Part shown: in pieces, positions 35,006-43,799 of the stretch | Numbering within the stretch: position 1 is the stretch's first letter | Layout: each line of letters opens with the position of its first letter | Assembly (NCBI GenBank): GCA_035602605.1 | Contig: DATNLZ010000091.1 | Span: 1 to 64,000 of the forward strand | Direction: 5' to 3' | DNA length: 64,000 bases | Origin: DASQHY01 sp035602605 | GTDB taxonomy: Bacteria; Acidobacteriota; Terriglobia; Acidiferrales; UBA7541 | Program-made: the position numbers and the translations under genes | Notes under the pieces: generated by a model | Databases searched by the model: none | What the model saw: only the letters and a program-made list of their open reading frames with translations | What the model was told of the DNA's origin: nothing

Positions 35006-36810
35006 AGGGTGATCACCGAACTGGAGCGGTCAAGGTTCGCCAGTTCTTCGGCTAGAATATTGCGTTTGATCTTGAGTGACGCGGTGCGCGGAAAATCGCG
35101 ATTCCACACAATGACCCCGCTGATGCGCTTGTAACTGAGCAGGTCCCGGTTCCGGGCATTAATTTCACCGCAAACACCCTCGACGTTCTGATCTGCCTCC
35201 GGATGCACCACGATCACGAGCTGCTCCCCGAGCATAGTGCGCTTTGGCCAAATGTAATTTGCCGCGAACACGCAGAATTCTTTAACCGCAATCCCCTCAA
35301 AAACCGTTTCGATGTCTTCGGGATAAATATTCTTGCCTTCCTCAGTGACAATCATGTTTTTCTTGCGGCCCAAAAGCTGCAGGTGACCGGTCGAGTCAAG
35401 CCGCCCCAGATCGCCGGTCATCAGCCAGCCGTCTACGATCGTTTCGGAGGTCAATTCGGGCTCATCCCAATAATGGGACATCACCGTCTTACTGCGAACC
35501 GAAACTTCGCCAACACCGTCCGCATCGGGATTAACGATTCGGACTTGCATGCCGGGAAGCGGCCGCCCCACTGTGTCCGCGCGAAAACTCTTGATATCAT
35601 TAACGGTGACTGCGGTGCCAGCTTCGGTGAGTCCGTATGCGTTAGCCACGGGAATCCCGAGGTCGCTGAAAAATTGCAGCGTCGCCGGCTCGGTAAACGC
35701 TCCGCCGACAAATATGCCGCGAAGCTGACCGCCAAAGGCCCGGTGCACCTCTCCAAGAAGTAAGCGGCTGATGGCCGGGAATGAGCGGCCGCGCGTCAAA
35801 CGCTTATTGACAGCAACGAGCGCGTCGAACAGCTTGCGCTTCACAGGAGGCAAAGCATCGAAGCGCGCTTGCAAACCGCTGCGAAGATTTTTAAGGATCA
35901 GCGGAACCAGCGTGACGTATGCTATGCCATAACGCGTAAAGGCCTCGCGCACATATTCAGGACGCAGTGTGCGCAGATGGACCACGGTTGCTCCGCAGGT
36001 GAATGGGCCAATGAAGCCCACCATAAAATCGATCGCATGATTGGTAGGAAGAATGCTGAGATAGCGAACCCCCGGGCCAAAAGGATAAAGAGACGTGAGC
36101 GCGACGCATTGCTCGAGATAATTTTCGTGCGTCATGACGCAGCCTTTGGGCCGGCCACCAGTGCCGGAAGAATAGACAATGCAGGCCGGGTCTTTGCGCG
36201 TGCGCGGGATGAATTTCGGTTGAGTGTCGCCAGGTTTTTTGTTTGACAATTCCTCCGCTTGACGGTTTCTCTCCCCAGATTCTTTGCTAGCAAAGTCTTC
36301 CCAACGGCGCGCGCCAAAAAGGTCGGCGTTGGCCGGAACTTCGGTGACGAGAACGGTTTTCAGTTGGTGTCCCGCGAATGCTGCGGATTGTGCAAGCATG
36401 CGCCAAATGTGATATTCCGTTACGAGTACGCTGGCCTTCGAGTGCCTAAGAAGGCGCAGCTGTTCGTCGGGCGTAAGCTTGTAATCCAGCGGGACAAGCA
36501 CGCCGCCGCAGAAGAAAATGGCGTATGCCGAAATCAGCCACTTCGACTGATTGGTCATAATAATCGCGGCGCGGTCACCGCCGCGGAAGGCGCTGTCCTG
36601 CAACTCCCCGGCCAGCGGCAGAGCAACTTCCTTAAATTGCCCGAACGTGAGGCGCGCTTTTTCCTTTTCGCGGTCTGTCTCGATTAAGCAGACTTCCTTT
36701 GGCCAGCGATCGAGTGCGTCGCCAAGCGCTGCTCCTAAGGAATCGTATTGTGTAAGATCGAGCACCGGACCGAAGCGAATCGGACAAACGAGCCGCGACA
36801 AATGGCTCAA
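35002..36810 (-). CDS. AMP-dependent acyl ligase (long-chain acyl-CoA synthetase-like), 602 aa
   Basis: Adenylate-forming enzyme that activates a carboxylic acid, probably a fatty acid, with ATP and CoA or a carrier protein. Core motif YSSGTGGRPKG differs from the usual YTSGTTGxPKG (first Thr to Ser, second Thr missing). Other motifs are normal: NAYGLTEAG, GWLMTGDLGRLD and KNIYPEDIE. The C-terminal KIKRN supplies the likely catalytic Lys. It is the first gene of a three-gene operon with a lipid kinase and an acyltransferase. The start is uncertain: an alternative ATG is not near, and the N-terminal 12 residues look weak. Confidence 0.9.
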   Translation of the reverse strand: MSHLSRLVCPIRFGPVLDLTQYDSLGAALGDALDRWPKEVCLIETDREKEKARLTFGQFKEVALPLAGELQDSAFRGGDRAAIIMTNQSKWLISAYAIFFCGGVLVPLDYKLTPDEQLRLLRHSKASVLVTEYHIWRMLAQSAAFAGHQLKTVLVTEVPANADLFGARRWEDFASKESGERNRQAEELSNKKPGDTQPKFIPRTRKDPACIVYSSGTGGRPKGCVMTHENYLEQCVALTSLYPFGPGVRYLSILPTNHAIDFMVGFIGPFTCGATVVHLRTLRPEYVREAFTRYGIAYVTLVPLILKNLRSGLQARFDALPPVKRKLFDALVAVNKRLTRGRSFPAISRLLLGEVHRAFGGQLRGIFVGGAFTEPATLQFFSDLGIPVANAYGLTEAGTAVTVNDIKSFRADTVGRPLPGMQVRIVNPDADGVGEVSVRSKTVMSHYWDEPELTSETIVDGWLMTGDLGRLDSTGHLQLLGRKKNMIVTEEGKNIYPEDIETVFEGIAVKEFCVFAANYIWPKRTMLGEQLVIVVHPEADQNVEGVCGEINARNRDLLSYKRISGVIVWNRDFPRTASLKIKRNILAEELANLDRSSSVITL

Positions 36811-37109
36811 TCAAACGTTCTATTGTCTGTATCTGTCTGCCTGGTGGCAACAACCGAATGGTCGGGTTGGTCAGGAAGTTTCAGCCTTAACGCTGGCCCT
36901 TTGTGAGGGTGTCTACCCCGGGGTATTTTTGTAAGTGCCGATTGTACAGACCTTGCAGGTACCCCGTCTGGTAGGTACGAAGCTTTTAAGGCCCTCAGAG
37001 GCTTACTTAGCGCGCTGCTAGCCAGGGGGGGCAGAACTGCCGGATTCGGTGCGGAGGCCCCTCAATGAGTTTGTGATTTTTTTGTGATTGGCGGCCGAAA
37101 CAGAAACAA

Positions 37110-37223
37110 TCAGGGCCGATTGGTGGGTGGTTTTATCACCGTCGCCATTCGGTTTGGTTCCGGCTTCACTATCTTTTTCTTTGGCTTCTTGACCTCGCGG
37201 CGGCGCGCGTCCTTATTTCCCAT
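37110..37223 (-). CDS. Small basic protein, 37 aa
   Basis: A frame from ATG 37223 reads MGNKDARRREVKKPKKKIV, then KPEPNRMATVIKPPTNRP. This Gly-Asn-Lys start with a Lys/Arg/Pro-rich tail resembles a class of tiny conserved proteins (MGNKDxR...KKPKKK) annotated as hypothetical in several phyla; this is from memory and not checked. No good Shine-Dalgarno sequence is seen. Function unknown; it could bind nucleic acid. Confidence 0.45.
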   Translation of the reverse strand: MGNKDARRREVKKPKKKIVKPEPNRMATVIKPPTNRP

Positions 37224-37313
37224 GGTGGACAGCTTGCCACAATTTGCCAGCGATAGCCAGCAATTCGCGATCGAGCAAAGCCCGCTTCAAAGCAGGCTAG
37301 CAGAGCACGCCGG

Positions 37314-37342
37314 TTGACTCGACTCGCGTGGGATGCTATAAA
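37314..37342 (+). promoter_or_regulatory. Sigma-70 type promoter of the ATP synthase operon
   Basis: TTGACT at 37314-37319 and TATAAA at 37337-37342 are separated by exactly 17 bases. Transcription would begin near 37350, giving a leader of about 85 bases before atpF. Confidence 0.75.
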
Positions 37343-37433
37343 AATCCTCCTTATCTTCCTGTGTTAGGCTCGCAGGTTGCACGGTTCGGGTGTGTCGTCA
37401 ACGGAGAAAGCTCCTTACAGGCATAACAACTGA

Positions 37434-37910
37434 ATGGAAATTGTTCACCAACTTGGCGAACTGTTCCTGCAGGCTGTGCCCACAGTCCTGATCGTTTTCC
37501 TCTTTTATCTGTTTCTTCGCGCCAACTTCTTTGGTCCCATGGAGAAGATATTGGACGAACGCCGGGAACGAACGATAGGCGCGCAACGCGCTGCGCAGGC
37601 GAGCCAGGCGGCTGCGCAGGAAAAGGAACGCGCTTATCAGGATGCTCTCAGAAAGGCGCGCGCTGAAATTTATGCCGAACAGGAATCGGCGCGCCAAAAG
37701 GTTTTGGAAGAGCGTAACGCGCGCCTGCGCGAGGGTCGCGGCCGCGCAGCCAGCGAAGTTCAAGCGGCTAAGGAACGAATCGCAAGGGACATGGCTGCCG
37801 CGCGCAGCGAACTGGAAGCCGCCAGCGGCCAGCTTGGCAGCGAGATTGTTAGCAGAATTCTGAAGCAGTCTCCACCGCAACCGGCGAGTCCGGGCAGGGG
37901 AACGCGATGA
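37434..37910 (+). CDS. atpF: ATP synthase F0 subunit b (first copy), 158 aa
   Basis: Peripheral-stalk subunit. One N-terminal membrane helix (LFLQAVPTVLIVFLFYLFL) is followed by a continuous charged coiled coil (ERTIGAQRAAQASQAAAQEKERAYQD onward). It begins the ATP synthase operon. Its TGA overlaps the ATG of the second b-type gene (ATGA). No Shine-Dalgarno sequence of strength is visible before ATG 37434. In two-b systems, b and b' form a heterodimer. Confidence 0.88.
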   Translation: MEIVHQLGELFLQAVPTVLIVFLFYLFLRANFFGPMEKILDERRERTIGAQRAAQASQAAAQEKERAYQDALRKARAEIYAEQESARQKVLEERNARLREGRGRAASEVQAAKERIARDMAAARSELEAASGQLGSEIVSRILKQSPPQPASPGRGTR

Positions 37911-38497
37911 GGCGGCGCGGAAGGATTGGCCTGGTCGCGGCCCGTTGCTTTTTTGCATTGCTGCTGCCGGTTGTGTACGCAGGGGCTGCCGAAGGTGCCG
38001 CAGCGAATCCCGCGGACACATCCCTTGGCGAGATTTTTCGCTGGTTGAATTTCAGCGTCGTTGCGGCTGCACTTGGCTACCTGATCGTGAAATACGCGCC
38101 TGGGTTTTTCCGAGCGCGTGCCACGGCCATCTCCCGAGACATGAGCCGCGCGGCAGCGGCAAAAGCGGAGGCGGAGCGCGCGTTAGCCGAGGCGGAGGAC
38201 AAGCTGGCGCGTCTTACTGAGGAAGTGGTCGGATTGCGATCCGCGGCTCAGCGGGACGCTTCTGCAGAGGCCGAGCGCGTTTCTAATCTGACGCGCAGCG
38301 ATATGGAAAAAATTGTTCGCGCAGCTCGAGCCGAAATTGATGCCGCCGCGCGCGCGGGACGATTGGAATTGAAAGCCCTAGCGGCGCGCGCAGCGATAGA
38401 CCGCGCTGAAGCCCTGCTTAGAAAGCAACTCACCCCGGAACTACAGAATGCATTGTTTCACACCTTCGTGGAGAGTTTGCCAGGGAGCGCGAATTGA
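37907..38497 (+). CDS. ATP synthase F0 subunit b' (second b-type gene), 196 aa
   Basis: Second stalk subunit. It has an unusual N-terminal hydrophobic segment that looks like a signal peptide (RCFFALLLPVVYAGAAEGAAA), then about ten residues later a second membrane helix (WLNFSVVAAALGYLIVKYAP), then a long Ala/Glu/Arg coiled coil ending in a delta-like C-terminus (ALFHTFVESLPGSAN). The signal-like leader in addition to the normal b anchor is a feature seen in some Acidobacteriota-like operons. It overlaps atpH, whose TTG start shares the TGA stop. Confidence 0.85.
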   Translation: MRRRGRIGLVAARCFFALLLPVVYAGAAEGAAANPADTSLGEIFRWLNFSVVAAALGYLIVKYAPGFFRARATAISRDMSRAAAAKAEAERALAEAEDKLARLTEEVVGLRSAAQRDASAEAERVSNLTRSDMEKIVRAARAEIDAAARAGRLELKALAARAAIDRAEALLRKQLTPELQNALFHTFVESLPGSAN

Positions 38498-39030
38498 ACG
38501 CCATCGCCAAACGTTACGCTGCAGCTCTGGCTGATGTAGCGATGGAGCAAGCGGCAGCCCAGCCGATAAAGAAAAATCTCGCGGATTTTGCGGAGGCCCT
38601 CAGGGTCTCGACAGACCTGGCCAATTTGTTAGCCAGTCCGAGCGTGTCACGCGGAAGCAAGCGGGCGGTTATCGAGAAACTTGCCGCGCGGATGGGTGCC
38701 GGAAAGATCTTTAGAAATTTCTTGCTGGTTCTCACCGACAACCGGCGCACCGCGCTTCTGCCTGAAATGGCGGAGGCTTTTGACGCTCTGCTTCTCGAGC
38801 GCATGGGTATCGCCGAAGCCCATGTAACTTCGGCCGAGGAATTAACGGACGCACAGAAGATGGAACTGGCCGGCGCGATGGAACGCATGACCGGTAAAAA
38901 AATACAAGCGCGCTACCGTGTCGATCGCGGCTTGCTGGGTGGCGCCGTCGTGCGTATCGGCTCTACGGTATATGACGGGTCGGTGCGCGAGCAACTCGAG
39001 CGGCTGCGCGACCGGCTGACTACGGAATAG
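38494..39030 (+). CDS. atpH: ATP synthase F1 subunit delta, 178 aa
   Basis: Links F1 to the stalk (OSCP equivalent). Begins NAIAKRYAAALADVAME, the usual delta N-terminus (the YAxAL block), with the C-terminal block GGAVVRIGSTVYDGSVREQLERL typical of the family. It starts at a TTG (38494) with AGGGAG upstream; the start codon overlaps the previous stop (TTGA). It is followed by atpA after an 8-bp gap. Confidence 0.93.
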   Translation: MNAIAKRYAAALADVAMEQAAAQPIKKNLADFAEALRVSTDLANLLASPSVSRGSKRAVIEKLAARMGAGKIFRNFLLVLTDNRRTALLPEMAEAFDALLLERMGIAEAHVTSAEELTDAQKMELAGAMERMTGKKIQARYRVDRGLLGGAVVRIGSTVYDGSVREQLERLRDRLTTE

Positions 39031-39038
39031 GAGCGGGA

Positions 39039-40577
39039 ATGGCCACGATCAAAGCAGATGAAATTACAAAAATTATTCGCGAGCAGATTGCCAACTACGA
39101 GCAGAGCATCGCGGTAGACGAAGTGGGATCGGTAATCTCCGTTGGCGACGGCATCGCCCGTATTCACGGACTGGAAAAAGTAATGGCCGGGGAGATGCTG
39201 GCCTTCCCGCATGAGGTTTTTGGCATCGCGCTGAACCTCGAAGAAGACCAAGTGGGAGCGGTGCTGCTCGGCGAATACACGGCGATCAAAGAAGGCGATA
39301 CCGTCAAGCGCACCAACACGATTATGTCTGTGCCCGTGGGCGAAGCGCTGGTGGGGCGCGTGGTGAATCCGTTGGGTATACCGGTAGACGGCAAGGGACC
39401 GATCGCGTCCGGGCAGCGCAGCCCGCTCGAGCGCTTGGCACCGGGCGTGATTGACCGGCAACCCGTGCGCGAGCCCCTGCAAACCGGGATCAAAGCGATT
39501 GACTCGATGATTCCGATCGGGCGCGGGCAGCGCGAGTTGATCATTGGCGATCGGCAAACCGGTAAGACCGCCATTATTCTGGACACGATCATCAACCAGA
39601 AGGGTGGTGACATGATCTGCATTTACTGCGCGATCGGACAAAAACGCTCAACGATTGCGCAGGTGGTGAAAATTCTTACCGACGCCGGGGCCATGGATTT
39701 CACGATTGTCGTGGCCTCGTCGGCGACCGAGCCGGCGACGCTGCAGTACATCGCTCCTTACGCTGCGTGTGCGATGGGGGAATACTTCCGCGATTCAAAG
39801 CGGCACGCGGTGTGCTTCTACGATGATCTTTCGAAACATGCGCAAGCCTATCGCGAAATTTCCCTGCTGTTGCGCCGCCCGCCAGGCCGCGAGGCTTTTC
39901 CCGGTGACGTTTTCTATTTGCACTCGCGACTGTTGGAGCGCGCCGCGAAGCTGAACGACAAGCTGGGCGCAGGTTCGCTGACTGCTTTGCCGGTAATTGA
40001 AACGCAGGCCGGAGACGTCTCGGCATACATCCCGACCAACGTGATTTCGATTACCGACGGGCAGATTTATTTGGAAGCGGATCTTTTCAACGGCGGCATA
40101 CGACCGGCCATCAATGCGGGGATTTCGGTAAGCCGCGTGGGAGGCAACGCGCAGATTAAGGCCATGCGGCAGGTGGCTGGATCACTGCGTTTGGACATGG
40201 CGCAATTCCGGGACCTCGCGGCATTCGCGCAGTTCGGCGCCGAGCAGCTCGACAAGGTAACGCAAGCACAATTGGCGCGTGGCCAGCGGCTGACCGAAGT
40301 GCTCAAGCAGGATCAGTACTCGCCGCTGCCTATTGAGAAGCAGGTGTTTATGATCTTCGCGGGAACCAGCGGGGCGATGGACAATATTCCGCCCGCCCAG
40401 TGCCGCCGCTTCGAGAGCGAACTGCTCAATTTCATGGACACCAATTACAGTGGGCTGCTCAAACAAATTGCAGAAAAGAAAGCGCTGGATGATGCCCTGC
40501 GCATCGAGTTGCGCAAGGCGATTGATGCGTTCAAGGAACCATTCATGGCCACGACCACAGCAAAGGCAGCGAGTTAG
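39039..40577 (+). CDS. atpA: ATP synthase F1 subunit alpha, 512 aa
   Basis: Regulatory, non-catalytic F1 subunit. P-loop GDRQTGKT, the alpha signature PGREAFPGDVFYLHSRLLERAAK and YAAYA-like C-domain residues (VTQAQLARGQRLTEVLKQ) are present. 512 residues is normal. A GGAGCGGGA ribosome site precedes ATG 39039. Part of the operon b, b', delta, alpha, gamma, beta, epsilon. Confidence 0.98.
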   Translation: MATIKADEITKIIREQIANYEQSIAVDEVGSVISVGDGIARIHGLEKVMAGEMLAFPHEVFGIALNLEEDQVGAVLLGEYTAIKEGDTVKRTNTIMSVPVGEALVGRVVNPLGIPVDGKGPIASGQRSPLERLAPGVIDRQPVREPLQTGIKAIDSMIPIGRGQRELIIGDRQTGKTAIILDTIINQKGGDMICIYCAIGQKRSTIAQVVKILTDAGAMDFTIVVASSATEPATLQYIAPYAACAMGEYFRDSKRHAVCFYDDLSKHAQAYREISLLLRRPPGREAFPGDVFYLHSRLLERAAKLNDKLGAGSLTALPVIETQAGDVSAYIPTNVISITDGQIYLEADLFNGGIRPAINAGISVSRVGGNAQIKAMRQVAGSLRLDMAQFRDLAAFAQFGAEQLDKVTQAQLARGQRLTEVLKQDQYSPLPIEKQVFMIFAGTSGAMDNIPPAQCRRFESELLNFMDTNYSGLLKQIAEKKALDDALRIELRKAIDAFKEPFMATTTAKAAS

Positions 40578-40599
40578 GAGCATACCTCGGTAAACAGCA

Positions 40600-41475
40600 A
40601 TGGCCACACTTCTCGATTTCCGGCGTCGCATACGCTCGGTCAAAAATACCCAGCAGATTACCCGAGCGATGAAGTTTGTTGCCGCGGCGCGGCTGCGCCG
40701 CGCGCAGGAGCGCGCACTTGCCGCGCGTCCTTACGCGACTCAAATCGTGCGTGTTTTGCGCTCGACGATTGCGCGCATCGAGAATCCTGTGCATGCACTG
40801 ATGGCTCGTCGCGAAGAGCAAAGGATTGCGATCCTGGTGCTGACCGGAGAGCGGGGACTTTGCGGCGGGTTCAACACCAACATTTTGCGCCGAGCGGTGG
40901 AGTTGTTTCGAGAGCATCGCAATCGCAATCTATTCGTCATTCCGGTGGGGAAAAAAGGCCGCGATTCGTTGCGCAAGCAAGGAATGGAATTTCTTGGCGA
41001 GTACGTGAACGTGCTTGCCAAGGTGGAATTTTTAACAGCTCGTGAAATCTCGGCGCTAGTAAGCGAGCTCTACACTTCGGAGAAGATAGACGCCGTGTAC
41101 ATTGTATACAGCCAATTCAAGAATGTAATCGCAGCGAATCTGGTGTCTGAGAAACTTTTGCCTGTGGAAACGGAGAAAGCGCGGGAAGGGGCACCCGATG
41201 CGGACGCCGCAGCGCAAGTGGACTACATCTACGAACAGCCAGCGCAGTATCTACTGGACCGATTGCTGCCGCGGTATGTGGAGACTCAGATTTATCGCGC
41301 CATGCTGGAATCTTCAGCTGCGGAATATGCCGCCCGCATGATGGCAATGGAATCGGCAACGAATAACGCCGCCGACGTGATCGAAGCGCTTACGCTGCAC
41401 ATGAATAAGGTTCGCCAAGCCGCGATCACAAGAGAGATTATCGAAATCATCGGCGGCGCGGCTTCGACAGCCTAA
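40600..41475 (+). CDS. atpG: ATP synthase F1 subunit gamma, 291 aa
   Basis: Central shaft of F1. The N-terminal helix LDFRRRIRSVKNTQQITRAMKFVAAARLRRAQ and C-terminal helix MESATNNAADVIEALTLHMNKVRQAAITREI are the classic gamma ends; the conserved core LTGERGLCGGFNTNI is present. Length is normal. Starts 22 bp after atpA. Confidence 0.97.
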   Translation: MATLLDFRRRIRSVKNTQQITRAMKFVAAARLRRAQERALAARPYATQIVRVLRSTIARIENPVHALMARREEQRIAILVLTGERGLCGGFNTNILRRAVELFREHRNRNLFVIPVGKKGRDSLRKQGMEFLGEYVNVLAKVEFLTAREISALVSELYTSEKIDAVYIVYSQFKNVIAANLVSEKLLPVETEKAREGAPDADAAAQVDYIYEQPAQYLLDRLLPRYVETQIYRAMLESSAAEYAARMMAMESATNNAADVIEALTLHMNKVRQAAITREIIEIIGGAASTA

Positions 41476-41486
41476 AAGGAGAAGAA

Positions 41487-42941
41487 ATGGCGGAGAAAAC
41501 CGCAAACATCGGGCATGTTGTGCAGGTCATCGGCCCGGTCTTGGACATTCAATTCGAAGAAGGCAAACTTCCGGCGATCTACAACGCGGTGCGCATCACG
41601 AGCGAAGGCTACAATGTACCGGAGCCGCTCGACATTATTGCGGAGGTGCAGCAGCACCTTGGCGAAGGACGTGTGCGAACGGTGGCGATGAAGCCGACCG
41701 AGGGTGTGGTTCGCGGAATGAAAGCTACCGACCAGGGCGAAGGAATTTCCGTTCCGGTGGGCCGTGGAACTTTGGGTCGAGTGATGAATGTGCTCGGCGA
41801 ACCGGTGGATGGGTTGGGGCCGGTCCAATGTAAGACTCGCTTCCCAATTCACAGGCCTGCGCCGACGCTCGAAGACCAATCCACCGAACTGGAAATGTTT
41901 GAGACCGGCATCAAAGTTGTGGATCTGATCGAACCCTATCTCAAAGGTGGGAAGATTGGCCTTTTCGGGGGCGCGGGTGTTGGCAAGACAGTTTTGATTC
42001 AGGAACTAATTCACAACGTGGCGATGAAGCACGGCGGCGTTTCGGTTTTCTCGGGAGTCGGCGAACGCACGCGTGAAGGCAATGACCTTTTGCTGGAAAT
42101 GTCCGAGTCTGGCGTGGTGGTACCCGGCAACTCGGAGAAATCGCGGGCCGCGCTGATTTACGGCCAGATGACTGAGCCGCCCGGGGCGCGCTTGCGCGTG
42201 GGGCTAACCGGGTTAACAGTCGCTGAGTATTTTCGCGATGAGGAACATCTCGACGTCCTGCTCTTCATCGATAATATTTTTCGCTTCGTGCAGGCTGGCT
42301 CGGAAGTCTCCGCACTCCTCGGACGCATGCCTTCCGCCGTGGGCTACCAGCCAAACCTCAACACCGAAATTGGGGAGTTGCAAGAGCGCATTACCTCTAC
42401 AAAGCATGGCTCGATTACGTCGGTGCAGGCAATTTTCGTTCCCGCGGATGATTACACCGACCCGGCGCCCGCGGCGACCTTCGCGCATCTTGATGCGACG
42501 ACCAATCTCAGCCGACAAATCGTCGAACGCGGAATCTATCCTGCTGTGGATCCCTTGGCGAGTTATTCTCGCATTCTCGATCCGCGCATCGTCGGCCAGG
42601 AACATTACACCGTGGCTCGCTCGGTGAAGTCGGTTCTGCAGCGCTACAAGGACCTGCAGGACATCATCGCGATTCTCGGTATCGAAGAGCTTTCCGATGA
42701 GGACAAACAAACCGTTGCGCGCGCCCGCAAGATCGAGAAATTTCTTTCGCAGCCGATGTTTGTGGCTGCGCAATTCACCGGGCTCGAAGGGCGTTATATT
42801 AAGATTGCCGATACCGTGCGCGGCTTCAAGGAAATCGTCGAAGGCAAACACGATGGCGTGCCCGAGCAGGCCTTCTACATGGTGGGCACAATCGAAGAAG
42901 CGCTGGAGAAAGCGGAAAAAATGTCGGCAGCTGCTGCCTAA
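41487..42941 (+). CDS. atpD: ATP synthase F1 subunit beta, 484 aa
   Basis: Catalytic subunit. P-loop GGAGVGKTVLI, the catalytic Glu in GVGERTREGNDL and the DELSEED-related loop (SDEDKQTVARARKIEKFLSQP, here ELSDED) are visible. ATG 41487 has AGGAGAAGAA before it. The stop and the ATG of atpC overlap by one base (TAATG), so epsilon is translationally coupled. Confidence 0.98.
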   Translation: MAEKTANIGHVVQVIGPVLDIQFEEGKLPAIYNAVRITSEGYNVPEPLDIIAEVQQHLGEGRVRTVAMKPTEGVVRGMKATDQGEGISVPVGRGTLGRVMNVLGEPVDGLGPVQCKTRFPIHRPAPTLEDQSTELEMFETGIKVVDLIEPYLKGGKIGLFGGAGVGKTVLIQELIHNVAMKHGGVSVFSGVGERTREGNDLLLEMSESGVVVPGNSEKSRAALIYGQMTEPPGARLRVGLTGLTVAEYFRDEEHLDVLLFIDNIFRFVQAGSEVSALLGRMPSAVGYQPNLNTEIGELQERITSTKHGSITSVQAIFVPADDYTDPAPAATFAHLDATTNLSRQIVERGIYPAVDPLASYSRILDPRIVGQEHYTVARSVKSVLQRYKDLQDIIAILGIEELSDEDKQTVARARKIEKFLSQPMFVAAQFTGLEGRYIKIADTVRGFKEIVEGKHDGVPEQAFYMVGTIEEALEKAEKMSAAAA

Positions 42942-43396
42942 TGCTACCAAGTTCCATCCAACTCGAAGTCGTCACGCCAGAGCGCGAGCTAGTGAGCGAG
43001 AGCGTGGAGTCTGTCCAGTTACCAGGGCTCGATGGTGAACTCGGTATCTTGCCGGGCCATGCGCCGCTGATCACTGAGTTGGGTTTGGGTCAGTTGACCT
43101 ACCGCCAAGGGGGGCAGACCGGCCATCTCGCGATCATCGGTGGATTCGCCGAGGTTTTGCCGGACCACGTGTCGGTCCTGGCCGAAATTGCGGAACGCGC
43201 GGAAGACATTGACCTCAAGCGCGCTGAGGCTGCGAAAGAACGCGCGGAAAAGCGACTGGCCTCCGGTGGAAGCGACGTGGATTGGAACCGCGCGGCGGTG
43301 GCCCTGCAGCGTGCCCTAATCCGCTTGCAGGTGGCGTCCATAGGAGGAGTTGTAGGTCGCGCCCGGCATCATGATCGCGGAAATGTTGAACGGTAA
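42941..43396 (+). CDS. atpC: ATP synthase F1 subunit epsilon, 151 aa
   Basis: Regulatory F1 subunit. The beta-sandwich head has LEVVTPERELVSESVESVQLPGLDGELGILPGHAPLIT, a strong match to AtpC. A short C-terminal helical part follows (LKRAEAAKERAEKRLA). The last 15-20 residues (VVGRARHHDRGNVER) look unlike the family and may be a non-conserved tail. ATG 42941 shares its first base with the atpD stop codon. Confidence 0.93.
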   Translation: MLPSSIQLEVVTPERELVSESVESVQLPGLDGELGILPGHAPLITELGLGQLTYRQGGQTGHLAIIGGFAEVLPDHVSVLAEIAERAEDIDLKRAEAAKERAEKRLASGGSDVDWNRAAVALQRALIRLQVASIGGVVGRARHHDRGNVER

Positions 43397-43468
43397 GGTC
43401 GCTGCGAACGCCCTGATGTCCCTCGACTCCCTCGGAATCCTCACTCGAATACGCGGCATCCAATTAGT

Positions 43469-43747
43469 ATGACCAATCCTCAAGAACCGGTCACCATTTA
43501 CGGAACCTCCTGGTGTTCTGACTGCCGGAGCGCTAAGAGGTTTCTAAGGGAACGCGGCGTTGAATTTCGCGAAGTCAATATTGACGAGCAGGAGGATGCC
43601 GAAGCTTTGGTGATCAGGGTGAATAACGGTAAGCGGAAAGTGCCCACGATCGAGGTGGGCGGCCGCTATTTTGCCTGCAGTCCCTTCGACCCGTATCAAC
43701 TCTCACGCGAACTTGGCGTACCCCTCAATTTACAGCCAGCCAAGTAA
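43469..43747 (+). CDS. Glutaredoxin-family protein (mycoredoxin-like), 92 aa
   Basis: Small thiol-disulfide oxidoreductase of the cytoplasm. It has the thioredoxin-fold pattern VTIYGTSWCSDCRSAKRFL with active-site CSDC at residues 16-19, then VPTIEVGGRYFACSPFD with the cis-Pro loop. The CxDC active site resembles the mycoredoxin-like glutaredoxins. No partner gene is adjacent. It is convergent with nagA, about 52 bp away. Confidence 0.9.
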   Translation: MTNPQEPVTIYGTSWCSDCRSAKRFLRERGVEFREVNIDEQEDAEALVIRVNNGKRKVPTIEVGGRYFACSPFDPYQLSRELGVPLNLQPAK

Positions 43748-43799
43748 TTTGAGCCGATTCTTATAACTGCCCATGGGTTCAGGCCGAGCTCCGAAAAAG

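Larger units (their letters stand above)
36811..37433. other. Intergenic region before the ATP synthase operon
   Basis: Apart from a small minus-strand gene (37110-37223) and the operon promoter (37314-37342), nothing is recognised. There is a run of T and G near 37070-37090. No terminator hairpin is clear for the lipid operon, which runs away to the left. Confidence 0.5.

Noticed and set aside
42213..42950. 245-codon minus frame opposite atpD
   Set aside because: Shadow of atpD; no motif.
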